Below are positions 26,928 to 35,860 of a stretch of DNA of 57,363 nucleotides, in pieces. Every line of letters starts with the position of its first letter. The first letter of the stretch is position 1. Source of the stretch: JAICYJ01 sp045806525 (lineage in GTDB: Bacteria > Actinomycetota > Thermoleophilia > Gaiellales > JAICJC01); NCBI GenBank assembly GCA_045806525.1, contig JBJMJD010000022.1, positions 1 to 57,363 on the forward strand, given 5' to 3'. The translations under genes and the position numbers were made by a program. A model generated the notes under the pieces. It saw only the letters and a program-made list of their open reading frames with translations. It had not been told where the DNA came from and ran no database searches.

Positions 26928-28179
26928 GCGCGGCCGGCCGCTGGTAGCGGGAGAGCGCCGGCAGCAGCAGCTGCATCAGCCCGGCGCCGGCGATGCAGAT
27001 CAGCCCGCCGGATACGACCGAGAACCGCACCGACGTGAGGCTGGCCACCACGCCCGACTCGACGTCGCCCAGCCGGGGGCCGCTGGTGACGACCGCGATG
27101 TGCAGCGACGCCATCCGGCCGCGCATCTGGTCGGGGGTGACCTGCTGCATGATCGTGTTGCGGAAGACGGCGGAGATCACGTCGGCGGCGCCGGCGACGG
27201 CCAGCAGCACCAGCGCGGCCCAGAACAGCGCACCCGGCATCAGCCCGAAGGCGGCGATCGACCCTCCCCACACCACCACCGACACCATCACCGCGGCGCC
27301 CTGCCGGCGCACGTGCAGCACCCAGCCGCTCGAGATCGCGGCCAGCAGCGCGCCCGCCGCCGGCGCCGCGTAGAGCAGGCCCAGTCCCTCGGGCCCGACG
27401 TGGAACGTGGTCGCCGCCAGGGCCGGGAACAGCGCCCGCGGCATGCCGAACACCATCGCGTTGAGATCCACCAGGAACGTGCCCAGCAGCGCCGACTGGC
27501 GGCGGGCGAAGCGGAGACCGTCCATCAGCGACGACCAGCCCGGCGCGACGGTGCCACCGGCCGGCAGCAGCGTCGGCAGCCCCAGCGCAACCAGCACGGC
27601 GATCGCGAACCCGGCCGCGGCCACGACGTAGGTGACGGTGATCCCGAACGCGGCCAGCAGCACGCCGGCCACGGCCGGCCCCGCGATCTGCGAGGTCTGG
27701 TCGACGATCTGGTTGAGCGCGGCGGTGCTGGGCACGCGCGCCAGCCCCACCAGGCTCGGGATCACGGCGTTTCGCACCGGCGACTCGACGCTCGAGGCGA
27801 AGGCCAGGAGCGCAGCCAGCAGGTACAGAACGGCCAGCGGAGTGTGGCCGGACGCGGTCAGGAAGGCCAGCAGCACACAGCCCGCGGCCGATGTGGACTG
27901 GCTGGCCAGCAGCAGACGTTTCCGGTCGAAGGCGTCGGCGATCACGCCCGAGGCGAGCGCCCCGACCAGCAGCGGCCCCAGGGCTGCCAGTCCGATCAGG
28001 CCGACCTGCAGCGACGACCCGGTCTGGCGGTAGACCTGGTAGGGCAACGCCACGGCCGCGAACTGCGATCCACCCGACGCCACCAGGTCGCCGACCCAGA
28101 GCCTGCGGTAGGCGGGGAACTCGCGCAGCGGCGAGATGTCCACCCAGAGGCGGGACGGTCGCGGGCGCGAGGCGGACAT
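26911..28179 (-). CDS. MFS exporter, EntS-like (paralogue of the gene at 40381)
   Basis: 422 residues, 12 predicted helices, MFS_3 (enterobactin-exporter-like) pattern: ALPYQVYRQTGSSLQVGLIGL, the A-motif DAFDRKRLLL, and RGRMASLHIAVVTSGP. The protein encoded at 40381-41745 is clearly related along its length. Cargo unknown. It overlaps the thioredoxin-family gene tail to tail by 17 bp. The TetR gene lies upstream on the same strand, 36 nt away, and could be co-transcribed. Confidence 0.85.
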   Translation of the reverse strand: MSASRPRPSRLWVDISPLREFPAYRRLWVGDLVASGGSQFAAVALPYQVYRQTGSSLQVGLIGLAALGPLLVGALASGVIADAFDRKRLLLASQSTSAAGCVLLAFLTASGHTPLAVLYLLAALLAFASSVESPVRNAVIPSLVGLARVPSTAALNQIVDQTSQIAGPAVAGVLLAAFGITVTYVVAAAGFAIAVLVALGLPTLLPAGGTVAPGWSSLMDGLRFARRQSALLGTFLVDLNAMVFGMPRALFPALAATTFHVGPEGLGLLYAAPAAGALLAAISSGWVLHVRRQGAAVMVSVVVWGGSIAAFGLMPGALFWAALVLLAVAGAADVISAVFRNTIMQQVTPDQMRGRMASLHIAVVTSGPRLGDVESGVVASLTSVRFSVVSGGLICIAGAGLMQLLLPALSRYQRPAALTAST

Positions 28180-28215
28180 CTCCCGAGACTAGATGATTGA
28201 TTCCACGAGCCGTTG

Positions 28216-28833
28216 CTAGCAGCAGGCGGGATCCAGCAGCGGCCACACTGCCGCCACCACCCGCTCGGGCCAGGCGTCGTCGAGCGTGCCGCCGGTCAGC
28301 ACCCGCTGGATGCCCGCTCCGAACAGCATCGTGACGACCATCTCGACGTCGATGCCCTTGCGCACGTGGCCTGCGGCGGCGGCCGCTTCGAGCACGGAGC
28401 GCATTCGCTCCATCCGCGGCTCCACCACCGCGCGGCGGAACTCGTCCAGCATCTCCGGATGCTGCTCGCGGTTCAGGTAGAGCGAGCTGCAGATGGCGAC
28501 CCCGTCGCAGGCCTGGATGCCCGTTCGGAAGACCGCCATCAGCGTGACCAGGTAGGCCCGCACGTCGGCGAGATCGTCCACGCCGGCGTCGTCCGGGTAG
28601 GCGTTCAGGGCAGCGCACACAAGCTCCGCCTTGCTGGAATAGCGCCGGTAGACGGTGGAGCGTGTGACGTCTGCCTCGGCTGCCACCGCCTCCACCGAGA
28701 GCCGATCGTAGCCCTGCACGGGCAGCAGCCGCAGGGTGGCGGCGATGATCTCGCGGTCCGCCTCCTCGTTACGCGGCCGCCCTGGGGGGCGTCGCTGTTC
28801 CGCAGTTGTCAGATCTGACATCGCGTCCATCAC
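28216..28833 (-). CDS. TetR-family transcriptional regulator
   Basis: 205 residues. The N-terminal helix-turn-helix is clear (EIIAATLRLL, then SVEAVAAEADVTRSTVYRRYSSK split over helices 2-4), and the C-terminal ligand domain is variable. It is divergent from the DHA2 exporter across an 85-bp gap holding a palindrome, the classic arrangement of a TetR repressor with its efflux pump. An ATG 12 nt inside (28821) is an alternative start. Confidence 0.9.
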   Translation of the reverse strand: MMDAMSDLTTAEQRRPPGRPRNEEADREIIAATLRLLPVQGYDRLSVEAVAAEADVTRSTVYRRYSSKAELVCAALNAYPDDAGVDDLADVRAYLVTLMAVFRTGIQACDGVAICSSLYLNREQHPEMLDEFRRAVVEPRMERMRSVLEAAAAAGHVRKGIDVEMVVTMLFGAGIQRVLTGGTLDDAWPERVVAAVWPLLDPACC

Positions 28834-28840
28834 TCCAGGT

Positions 28841-28889
28841 TTGACACGGCCGGAAGGTTTTGATACACCACTGTATTGTATTCTATCCT
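28841..28889 (+). promoter_or_regulatory. DHA2 exporter promoter and probable TetR operator
   Basis: TTGATA (28860-28865), an 18-nt spacer and TATCCT (28884-28889) form a promoter for the exporter. TTGACA (28841-28846) is a possible second -35. A palindrome ATACA-CCAC-TGTAT (28863-28876) sits between the boxes, where a bound TetR dimer would block polymerase. GGAG lies 9 nt before the ATG, so this gene has a normal leader. Confidence 0.6.
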
Positions 28890-28918
28890 ACCACGACAGC
28901 ACGTTTGGAGATGGTTCG

Positions 28919-30376
28919 ATGAGTCCTGACAATGATCGCAAATGGCTCGCACTGATTCTGCTGTGCGCAGTCCAGTTTATGGTGGTGCTCGACGTGGCCA
29001 TCGTCAACGTCGCACTTCCCACTATCAAGAACGCGCTCGACTTCTCGGACGCCAACCTGCAGTGGGTCGTCAGCGCCTACACCCTCACCTTCGGCGGCTT
29101 CCTGATGCTGGGCAGCCGCATCGCCGACCTGCTCGGCAGAAAGCGGATGTTCATTTCCGGCCTGGTGCTGTTCTCGGCCGCGTCGCTGGCCTGCGGCCTG
29201 TCTCAGTCGGACACGCAGCTGATCGTATTCCGCGCCATCCAGGGCCTGGGCGCCGCGGTGATCTCACCGGCCGCACTGGCCATCCTCACAACCACCTTCT
29301 CAGAGGGCGAGGAGCGTAACAAGGCGCTCGCGATCTGGGGCGCCATCGCCGGCACGGGCGGCGCCGTGGGCGTGCTGCTGGGCGGCGTCCTCACCGACCA
29401 GGTCGGCTGGGAGTGGATCTTCTTCCTGAACGTGCCGATCGGCTTGATCGTGATCCTGGCCGGTCAGCGGGTGCTGGAGGAGAGCCGCGTCGAGCTTGGC
29501 AGCCGCAGCCTCGACATCGCAGGCGCGATTCTGGTCACCGCCGGGCTGACGCTGCTGGTCTATGGGCTGGTCACGACCGACACGTACAGCTGGACGTCGA
29601 CCAGGGTGCTCGGCTCGCTGGCAGGCGCCGCCGTGCTGCTGGCCGGCTTCGTCGCCGTCGAGCTGCGCGCAAAGGCTCCGATCCTGCCGTTCTCGATCTT
29701 CCGCCTGAAGTCCCTGACCGGCGCGAACATCGTCGGACTGCTGCTGGGAGCGGCCATCTTCTCGATGTTCTTCCTGCTGTCGCTGTACATGCAGCAGGTG
29801 CTCGGCTACTCGGCCCTGAAGGCCGGCGTGGCCTACCTGCTGGTGGCCTCGGTGATCGTCGTCGCCGCCGGCGCCTCACAGGCGCTGGTGACGAGGATCG
29901 GCGTGCGGTCGGTGCTGATCACCGGCATGGTGCTGCTTGTGGCGGGTCTCTTGTGGTTCTCGCAGGTGTCGGTGCACGGCGCCTACGCAACTGACCTGGC
30001 GCCGGGCTTCATCCTGGCCGGGGTCGGGCTCGGCTTCTCGTTCGTGCCCGTCCAGATCGCCTCGCTGATCGGCGTCACCCACGACGAGGCCGGTATCGCC
30101 TCCGGCCTGATCAACACCTCGCAGCAGGTCGGCGGCGCGCTGGGCGTCGCGGTGCTGTCGACGATCACGTTCACTCGATACGACTCGTATCTGGGCGACC
30201 ACGGAAACAACCTGGCGTTGGTGCCCAACGCGCTCGTGGACGGCTTCCACGTGGCCTTCCTGGTGGGCGCCGGGCTGGCGCTGATCGGGTTGGTGGCGAC
30301 GCTGTTGTTCATCCCCAGGGACGTCAAGTCCGAGCAGCCAGCCCCCGCCGGCGAGCCGGCAATCGATCTCAGCTAG
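28919..30376 (+). CDS. DHA2-family (14-helix) drug:proton antiporter
   Basis: About 485 residues with 14 predicted transmembrane helices. Landmarks: LDVAIVNVALPTI (helix 1, DHA2 D1 motif), the A-motif GRIADLLGRKRMF-like segment and the helix-5 antiporter motif near GAIAGTGGAVGVLLGG. It exports hydrophobic drugs or natural toxins using the proton gradient. The ATG at 28919 follows GGAG and is the first after the promoter. It is divergent from its probable TetR repressor. The last 8 bp overlap the glpK end convergently. Confidence 0.9.
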   Translation: MSPDNDRKWLALILLCAVQFMVVLDVAIVNVALPTIKNALDFSDANLQWVVSAYTLTFGGFLMLGSRIADLLGRKRMFISGLVLFSAASLACGLSQSDTQLIVFRAIQGLGAAVISPAALAILTTTFSEGEERNKALAIWGAIAGTGGAVGVLLGGVLTDQVGWEWIFFLNVPIGLIVILAGQRVLEESRVELGSRSLDIAGAILVTAGLTLLVYGLVTTDTYSWTSTRVLGSLAGAAVLLAGFVAVELRAKAPILPFSIFRLKSLTGANIVGLLLGAAIFSMFFLLSLYMQQVLGYSALKAGVAYLLVASVIVVAAGASQALVTRIGVRSVLITGMVLLVAGLLWFSQVSVHGAYATDLAPGFILAGVGLGFSFVPVQIASLIGVTHDEAGIASGLINTSQQVGGALGVAVLSTITFTRYDSYLGDHGNNLALVPNALVDGFHVAFLVGAGLALIGLVATLLFIPRDVKSEQPAPAGEPAIDLS

Positions 30377-31772
30377 CGGGAGCGGCGCTCCTGGCGCGCT
30401 GCACCGCGACCAACCAGTCGTGGTGCAGCGCGTCTGCCTGGTCGCGCGACATGCGCGGCTCGTAGACCGCGCCCTGGGAGGTCGCCGGCGGCCGGCCGGC
30501 CGCCAGCGCGGCGGCGCCCAGCGCCGTCATCTCCCGCTCCACGGCCACCTCCACGGCCACGCCCAGCAGGTCGGCCTGGAACTGCATCAGCCAGCCGTTG
30601 GCGGCCGCTCCGCCGTCGGCGCGAAGCGCGGTCACCCCGCCCGGGATCGCATCCACCACGTCGCGCACCTGGTAGGCAATCGCCTCCAGCGCCGCTCGCG
30701 CCAGGTGGGCACGCGTGCTGCCGCGGGTGAGGCCCGTGATCAGCCCGCGCGCGTCGGCGTCCCACCAGGGCGAGCCCAGCCCCGCCAGGGCGGGCACGAA
30801 GTAGACGCCGTCGTTTCCGTCCAACGAGGCGGCCAGCCGGCCGCTGTCGCCGGCGTCGGCCAGGATCCCAAGCCCGTCCCGCAGCCACTGGACGGCTGCG
30901 CCCGACACGAACACGGAGCCCTCCAGCGCCGTCACCCCGGGCTGGGCGGCGGCCGTGCGCACCAGGCCGTGCGGCGGCGGGTCGTGCCGCATCCCGTCGT
31001 TCACCAGCAGGAAGCTGCCGGTGCCGTACGTGACCTTGGCCTGCCCGGGCTCGACGCAGGCCTGGCCGAACAGCGCCGCCTGCTGGTCGCCGGCCACGCC
31101 CATGACCGGCAGCCGCGCTCCCAGCAGCCGTGCCTCGCCGAACATGCCGCTGGAGGGCCGGATCTCGGGCAGCAGGTCGGCCGCAACGTCGAACAGCTCC
31201 AGCAGGCGGTCGTCCCAGCCGAGCGGCCGCAGCGAGCAGAGCATCGTGCGCGACGCGTTGGTGGGATCGGTGGCGTGCACCTCGCCGCCGGTCAGCTTCC
31301 AGATCAGCCAGCTGTCCACGGTGCCGAACGCCAGGCCCTCAGGCGAATCGACGGCGTGCTCGAGCAGCCAGGCCAGCTTGGTGGCCGAGAAGTAGGGGTC
31401 GGGGACGAGGCCGGTCAGCTCCCGGATCAGGCCCGCCGGCAGCTCCGCGCAGGCGGCGGCCGTGCGGCGGTCCTGCCACACGATCGCGTCGGCCACCGCG
31501 CGTCCGGTCGACCGGTCCCACAGGATCGTGGTCTCGCGCTGGTTGGTGATGCCGATGGCGCGCACGTCGGCTGCCGACAACCCGGCCGCTGCCAGCGCGT
31601 CCGCGGCCGCCTCGTTGACGCTGCTCCACAGCTGCTCGGGATCGTGCTCGACCCAGCCCGGCCGGGGGTAGCGCTGCTCGATCGGACGCGATCCGCGGCC
31701 GCGCACCAGGCCGTCGTCATCGACGACGAGGCAGGTCGTGCCGGTGGTGCCCTGGTCGATGGCGAGGATCAC
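30369..31772 (-). CDS. glpK: Glycerol kinase
   Basis: FGGY-family carbohydrate kinase of 467 residues, somewhat short of the usual 500. DQGTTGTT is the N-terminal phosphate loop. PGWVEHDP, TNQRETT and VWQDRRT are diagnostic for glycerol kinase, and GSVFVSGAAVQWLRD and the C-terminal RADGGAAANGWLMQFQAD complete the active site. It phosphorylates glycerol to sn-glycerol 3-phosphate. There is no glpF or glpD beside it. The amidase, PAP2-flippase and glpK genes run in one direction. Confidence 0.93.
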   Translation of the reverse strand: MILAIDQGTTGTTCLVVDDDGLVRGRGSRPIEQRYPRPGWVEHDPEQLWSSVNEAAADALAAAGLSAADVRAIGITNQRETTILWDRSTGRAVADAIVWQDRRTAAACAELPAGLIRELTGLVPDPYFSATKLAWLLEHAVDSPEGLAFGTVDSWLIWKLTGGEVHATDPTNASRTMLCSLRPLGWDDRLLELFDVAADLLPEIRPSSGMFGEARLLGARLPVMGVAGDQQAALFGQACVEPGQAKVTYGTGSFLLVNDGMRHDPPPHGLVRTAAAQPGVTALEGSVFVSGAAVQWLRDGLGILADAGDSGRLAASLDGNDGVYFVPALAGLGSPWWDADARGLITGLTRGSTRAHLARAALEAIAYQVRDVVDAIPGGVTALRADGGAAANGWLMQFQADLLGVAVEVAVEREMTALGAAALAAGRPPATSQGAVYEPRMSRDQADALHHDWLVAVQRARSAAPAS

Positions 31773-31782
31773 GCCGCTCAGG

Positions 31783-32571
31783 CTACAGGCGCCGCCTCAG
31801 CTCCCGCACGTCCTGAGGCTGCCAGTCGGTGTGGTCGTTGCGCCAGCCCTCGCGGTCGTGGAAGAAGGGCGAGTCGTTGGCCATCGAGTGGCCGATGACG
31901 TTCTTGCGGGCGATGTGGAAGCGGCCCTGCAGCCAGCGCACCAGCGCCAGCACGCTGCGGATCTGGGGGCGGCGGTGCAGGATCTGCTGGTCGGCCCAGT
32001 GCGACGAGATGCCCTGCTGCTGGATCATCTCGATGCCGATCGCGTGGTCGTTGACGCCGATCGCGTGCCGGCACATGATGCCGAGCGGCACCTGCTGGTA
32101 GACGGTGCCGTCCTGGTCGACCACGTAGTGGGCGCAGACGCCGGGCAGCTCACCGCCGTTGGGCGTGTTGGCGTTGAACAGCGCATGCACGCCGGGGTAG
32201 GAGCCCGGCCCGCTGTCGGTGAAGTGCAGGACGATCAGCTTCGGGTGCAGGCGAAAGCTGCGCACCCCGTAGTGGCGGTACGCGTAGCCGGCCATCTCGG
32301 CGCGCCGCTTCGCGCCGTAGCTGATGCGGTCCCGGGTGACGGCCGGCTTCGGTGCCGATGGGCTGGGCGGCGCCGGTGGCGGCGTGGTGGTGGTCGGCAC
32401 CGGGTCGGTGATCGTGGTGGTGGTCGGAGGCGGCCTGGTGCCCGCGACCGAAGGCGGGGGCGCCGAAGACGACGTCATGCTGCCGGCACCGCCCGCGGCG
32501 GCGCAGCCGGCAACCGTCAGGATCACCGCGCTGACCACGGCCGCCACACCCCAGCCGATTGCTCGCACCAT
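31783..32571 (-). CDS. Lipoprotein with PGRP/amidase_2 domain
   Basis: 262 residues: signal peptide with lipobox TVAGC (Cys23), a Pro/Thr-rich extracellular linker (PPPTTTT repeats), and an N-acetylmuramoyl-L-alanine amidase type-2 domain (about 90-250) with candidate zinc histidines in VLHFTDS and VIGHSMA, and NDHTDW near the C-terminus. It would cut peptide from muramic acid in the cell wall. Its ATG directly follows the TAG of the PAP2-flippase gene with no gap, so the two are coupled. Confidence 0.85.
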   Translation of the reverse strand: MVRAIGWGVAAVVSAVILTVAGCAAAGGAGSMTSSSAPPPSVAGTRPPPTTTTITDPVPTTTTPPPAPPSPSAPKPAVTRDRISYGAKRRAEMAGYAYRHYGVRSFRLHPKLIVLHFTDSGPGSYPGVHALFNANTPNGGELPGVCAHYVVDQDGTVYQQVPLGIMCRHAIGVNDHAIGIEMIQQQGISSHWADQQILHRRPQIRSVLALVRWLQGRFHIARKNVIGHSMANDSPFFHDREGWRNDHTDWQPQDVRELRRRL

Positions 32572-34347
32572 CTAGGCAGCGTAGGCCAGTTGCCGGTCGT
32601 CCGCCTCGCACGGCGGGACGGGCACAGCAGCCGGAGCACCCCGGCGCAGCTCGGTGAAGGAGGCGCCTTCGGCTAGCAGGAACAGCGCGCCGATCCCGGC
32701 ACCGAGCACGACCTCGGTGGCCTGCAGGCCGATCGCAAACGCGGCGCCGGATGCGGCTGAGATCCCGAACGACGAGACCAGCACGCCCGTCACTGCCAGC
32801 TGGAAGACCCCGACGTTCCCGGGCATCAGCGGCACCACGCCGACCAGCGTGGAGACCATGAACACGGCCGAGGCCGAGGTGATTGTGTGGGGCAGGCCGA
32901 ACGCGTCGAGCGTCCAGTAGATGCCGGCGATCTGCGCCGCCCACGAGCCGACACCCAGGGCCAGCGCCACGGCCAGGCGCCGGGGATCGCGCATGATCCG
33001 CAGGCTGCGGCGCAGTTCTCGTGCCGGGCCCGCCAGGCGCGTGAGCCGAGAGGGAAGGGTCGGCTGTGTGCGCCTGGCGAGGATCCCGGCGATCACGGCG
33101 CCACCGGTCAGGGCGCCGAGAACCATCAGCGTCGAGTCGGCCCAGGCGGGCAGGTCGACGATCGTCAGCGCCAGTCCCGCGCCGATCAGGGCCAGCGCCG
33201 CGCCGAGCACGATCTGCTCGGCGACCAGCGTGCCGGCGACCGCGGTCACGGGCAGCTGCGATCCGGTGCGGCGGATGCGGCGGGTCAGCACCGCCACCCG
33301 CACCAGCTCGCCCAGCCGGGCGACGAGCACCGTGTTGAACAGGAAGCCGATGAAGACGCTGGGCAGCAGATCGCGCGTCGTCAGCGGCGGGGCCTCGTCG
33401 ACGGCGTCCAGGGTGCGGCGCCAGACGGCGGCCTTCAGCCAGACCGACACCAGGTTGGCAGCCATCGCCAGCGCCAGCGTGCCCAGGGCCACGGCCGCGA
33501 GCGTATCCGCGGCCTGGCCGGCCCGGCCGGCGAAGCGGTAGACCAGGAACGACGCGGCCGGCGCCGCCACCAGCACAACCGCCAGTCGCGGGCTGCGCGT
33601 GTGGGCCGCGTAGACGGCGAGCGCGGCGAGCATCGCCACGCCGGCGCCGCCGGCCGCGTCGAGGAAGAAGTGGTTGGCGGTGGCCACGATCGAGAACACG
33701 ACTAGCACCGGGTAGAAGGCCCACAGCACACGCAGCGCGCGGGTGCGGACGAGCAGGACGGCGGAGGTGCCGACGATCAGGGCGTAGGCGGTGTGCAGGC
33801 TCGGCATCGCCGCGTACGGGTTGGATAGCGAGGCGATCAGGCCCGAGTGGTGATTGACGGCCGTCTCGTTGAGCGTGTCCACGAAGCCGAGCGAGCCAAG
33901 CATCCGCGGCGGGGCCGCCGGGTAGAGCGTGTAGCAGGCCAGGCCGATCGCGTTGGCAACGATGAACACGTTGCGCACCAGCGGGAACGCGTGGTTGCGA
34001 CGCAGATAGACCCAGAACAGGAACCCGAAGCTGATCGTGAACTGACAGTTGAAGTACGTCCAGTTGGCGACCGCCTGTACGACGTGCGGCGACGTGGCCG
34101 CGAAGTGCTGGACGTCCAGCTCGTGGAAGATCCCCAGCGAGCGCTCGGCCGAGACGATGTCGTTGGAGTGGCGAAGCGCGACCGCGCGGTCGCCGACGGC
34201 CAGCGTACGCGTCGTCTCGTAGAGCAGGTCGAACAGCGCGAAGATCGCCAGCTGGCGGGCCAGGTCGCCCCAACCACGGGGTAGCCAGGCACCGATCCGG
34301 TGGACGATCGAGCTGATCGGGCGCTGGTGTGGTGCTGCGAGGATCAT
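32572..34347 (-). CDS. PAP2 phosphatase domain fused to an MprF/AglD-type flippase domain
   Basis: 591 residues, almost all membrane. The N-terminal half (about 30-260) is a PAP2/inositolphosphotransferase-like domain with AMPSLHTAYALI and ATANHFFLDAAGG, the two halves of the phosphatase active site. The C-terminal half (about 290-570) is a lysylphosphatidylglycerol-synthase transmembrane (UPF0104) domain with LVGVVPLMPGNVGVFQ. PAP2 enzymes dephosphorylate lipid phosphates, and the second family moves or flips lipids. One protein may process and translocate a lipid carrier. It precedes a wall amidase directly, which fits envelope biogenesis. No TANNNT box or ribosome site is evident before the ATG. 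Confidence 0.85.
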   Translation of the reverse strand: MILAAPHQRPISSIVHRIGAWLPRGWGDLARQLAIFALFDLLYETTRTLAVGDRAVALRHSNDIVSAERSLGIFHELDVQHFAATSPHVVQAVANWTYFNCQFTISFGFLFWVYLRRNHAFPLVRNVFIVANAIGLACYTLYPAAPPRMLGSLGFVDTLNETAVNHHSGLIASLSNPYAAMPSLHTAYALIVGTSAVLLVRTRALRVLWAFYPVLVVFSIVATANHFFLDAAGGAGVAMLAALAVYAAHTRSPRLAVVLVAAPAASFLVYRFAGRAGQAADTLAAVALGTLALAMAANLVSVWLKAAVWRRTLDAVDEAPPLTTRDLLPSVFIGFLFNTVLVARLGELVRVAVLTRRIRRTGSQLPVTAVAGTLVAEQIVLGAALALIGAGLALTIVDLPAWADSTLMVLGALTGGAVIAGILARRTQPTLPSRLTRLAGPARELRRSLRIMRDPRRLAVALALGVGSWAAQIAGIYWTLDAFGLPHTITSASAVFMVSTLVGVVPLMPGNVGVFQLAVTGVLVSSFGISAASGAAFAIGLQATEVVLGAGIGALFLLAEGASFTELRRGAPAAVPVPPCEADDRQLAYAA

Positions 34348-34443
34348 GTATGCAGCGTGTCACCAGCCGCGTTCCCGATCGATACGGTTTGCCAGAAGCG
34401 GTGGTGCGGTTATCCCCCCGGCAGCCGGTCGTCATGCGCACGA

Positions 34444-34477
34444 AGGCCCGGCCGCCCCCGAAGGAGCGACCGGGCCT
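34444..34477 (-). terminator. Strong hairpin behind a gene remnant
   Basis: AGGCCCGG and CCGGGCCT pair across an 18-nt spacer that can fold internally. On the minus strand it is followed by TTCG. It lies about 20 nt past the TAG of the remnant, as a terminator would for a once-complete gene. Confidence 0.6.
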
Positions 34478-34496
34478 CTCTCCCCGGCGGACGCTA

Positions 34497-34682
34497 GGCC
34501 GTGACCGGCTTGCCGTCGATCGGGCTGCGCGTGCCGCTGTCCGGCGCGGCAGAGCCGTGCGAGGTCAGCGTCGGCAGCCACTCCAGCCAGCCGCCGCGCT
34601 GGTGACCGTGCCGGCCGTGTCCTTGATGCCCTCGGTGACGGCATCCTCGGTCGCCATGCCGTTGTCGACCAGATCCTTGAAT
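34497..34682 (-). pseudogene. Truncated, frameshifted gene remnant
   Basis: Between the stop of the MFS gene and the hairpin, one frame reads KDLVDNGMATEDAVTEGIKD and then TAGTVTS before hitting a stop. A second frame takes over at about 34590 with GGWLEWLPTLTSHGSAAPDS up to SPIDGKPVTA and a TAG. Neither frame has a convincing start, and both look protein-like. It is probably the 3' end of a lost gene, cut by a deletion that brought the MFS gene close, plus one frameshift. I do not recognise the family. The rest of the 34348-34689 gap shows nothing else. Confidence 0.4.
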
Positions 34683-34689
34683 CAACCGT

Positions 34690-35832
34690 CTAACGCCGGC
34701 GCAGCGTCAGCAGGTAGGCCGTTGCGGCGAGGCAACAGGCCGTCAGGAAGCCGTACACGGCGCTGGGGCCGGGGCGGTCGAGGCCGGCGCCGGCGACGAT
34801 CGCGCCGGCGAAGCTGGCGGCGCCCCAGGCGAAGGCGGTCATGCCGTTGACGGCGCCCACGCCGATCCCGGCGCTGCGGGCGCCGCGCACGCCCAGCGGC
34901 AGCGCAACCGCGTACATGAAGCCGAGCGGGGCGGCGCGCACGATCAGCATGCCGGCCACGAGCGCCGACGTGCTGGTGCCGAGCACCGGCAGCAGCACCA
35001 GCCCCGAGAGAGCGGTGCAGATGGCGCCTGCGACGAGGGTCACCGTCCACCTCCCGGTGCGCGCCGCCAGGGCGCTGCAGGCGATGAACACGGCCGAGCC
35101 GATCGAGAGGATCAGCCCGATGGTGGCGGTGGAGCGGCCGGCGTCGCTGAGCTGGGCCGGGGCGACCAGGAACACGACGCCGTCCGAGAAGCCGCCCAGC
35201 AGCATGAGCGTGACGGCGCCCGCGATCAGCGGGTTGCGGCGGGCCAGGCCGAGGGCAGCGCTCAGGCGCAGCTGCGGCTCGTGACGGCCCTCGCTGCCGT
35301 GGTCGGCGAGGGCAAGCGCAGCGACCAGCCCCAGCGTAACGACTGCCAGGATCAGGAACGGCGCACCGCGGCTGACACGATCGGCCAGGACGCCGGCGAA
35401 CACGGGGCCGACCATCCCGCCCAGCCCGGCCACCGCGATCACGGCGCCGACGGCGCCGGGCCGGTCCTCGCCGGCGGAGTTGGACAGCCACGACAGGCCG
35501 GCCGACCAGATAACGGCGGAGGAGACGCCGAACGCGAGCCGGGCGGCGACCAGCGTCCAGAGGCCGACGGCGAGCCCCTGGCCGAGGCAGGACGCGGCCA
35601 GCAGCAGGCCGGCCGCAAGCGTGACGCGGCGGTGGCCGAGGCGGTCGCCGGCCACTCCGCCGGGGATGGCGCCTGCGACGATTGCAAGGCTGGCCGCCGA
35701 CAGGGCGACTCCCGATTCGAACCCGGACAGGGAGAAGGCGTCGCGGTAGGACGGCAGCAGCGGCACCAGCGACACCAGCACCACCTCGTCGACGAAGATC
35801 AGCGCATAGAGCAGGATCAGGAGCCTTCGCAT
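34690..35832 (-). CDS. MFS transporter
   Basis: 380 residues with about 12 helices, starting MRRLLILLYALIFVDEVVLVS, with the loop A-motif GDRLGHRRVTL. Generic major-facilitator group, cargo unknown. A TAGACT box lies 6 nt before the ATG, so the transcript is probably leaderless. It shares a 28-bp divergent gap with the YgjP gene, each strand having its own box. Confidence 0.85.
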   Translation of the reverse strand: MRRLLILLYALIFVDEVVLVSLVPLLPSYRDAFSLSGFESGVALSAASLAIVAGAIPGGVAGDRLGHRRVTLAAGLLLAASCLGQGLAVGLWTLVAARLAFGVSSAVIWSAGLSWLSNSAGEDRPGAVGAVIAVAGLGGMVGPVFAGVLADRVSRGAPFLILAVVTLGLVAALALADHGSEGRHEPQLRLSAALGLARRNPLIAGAVTLMLLGGFSDGVVFLVAPAQLSDAGRSTATIGLILSIGSAVFIACSALAARTGRWTVTLVAGAICTALSGLVLLPVLGTSTSALVAGMLIVRAAPLGFMYAVALPLGVRGARSAGIGVGAVNGMTAFAWGAASFAGAIVAGAGLDRPGPSAVYGFLTACCLAATAYLLTLRRR

Positions 35833-35860
35833 CGGCCGAGTCTATGGGTAGTCTCGAGCG

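Noticed and set aside
26804..28618. 604-residue minus-strand frame with many Arg and Gly
   Set aside because: It is an out-of-frame shadow of the MFS gene, with no family pattern and low-complexity composition.
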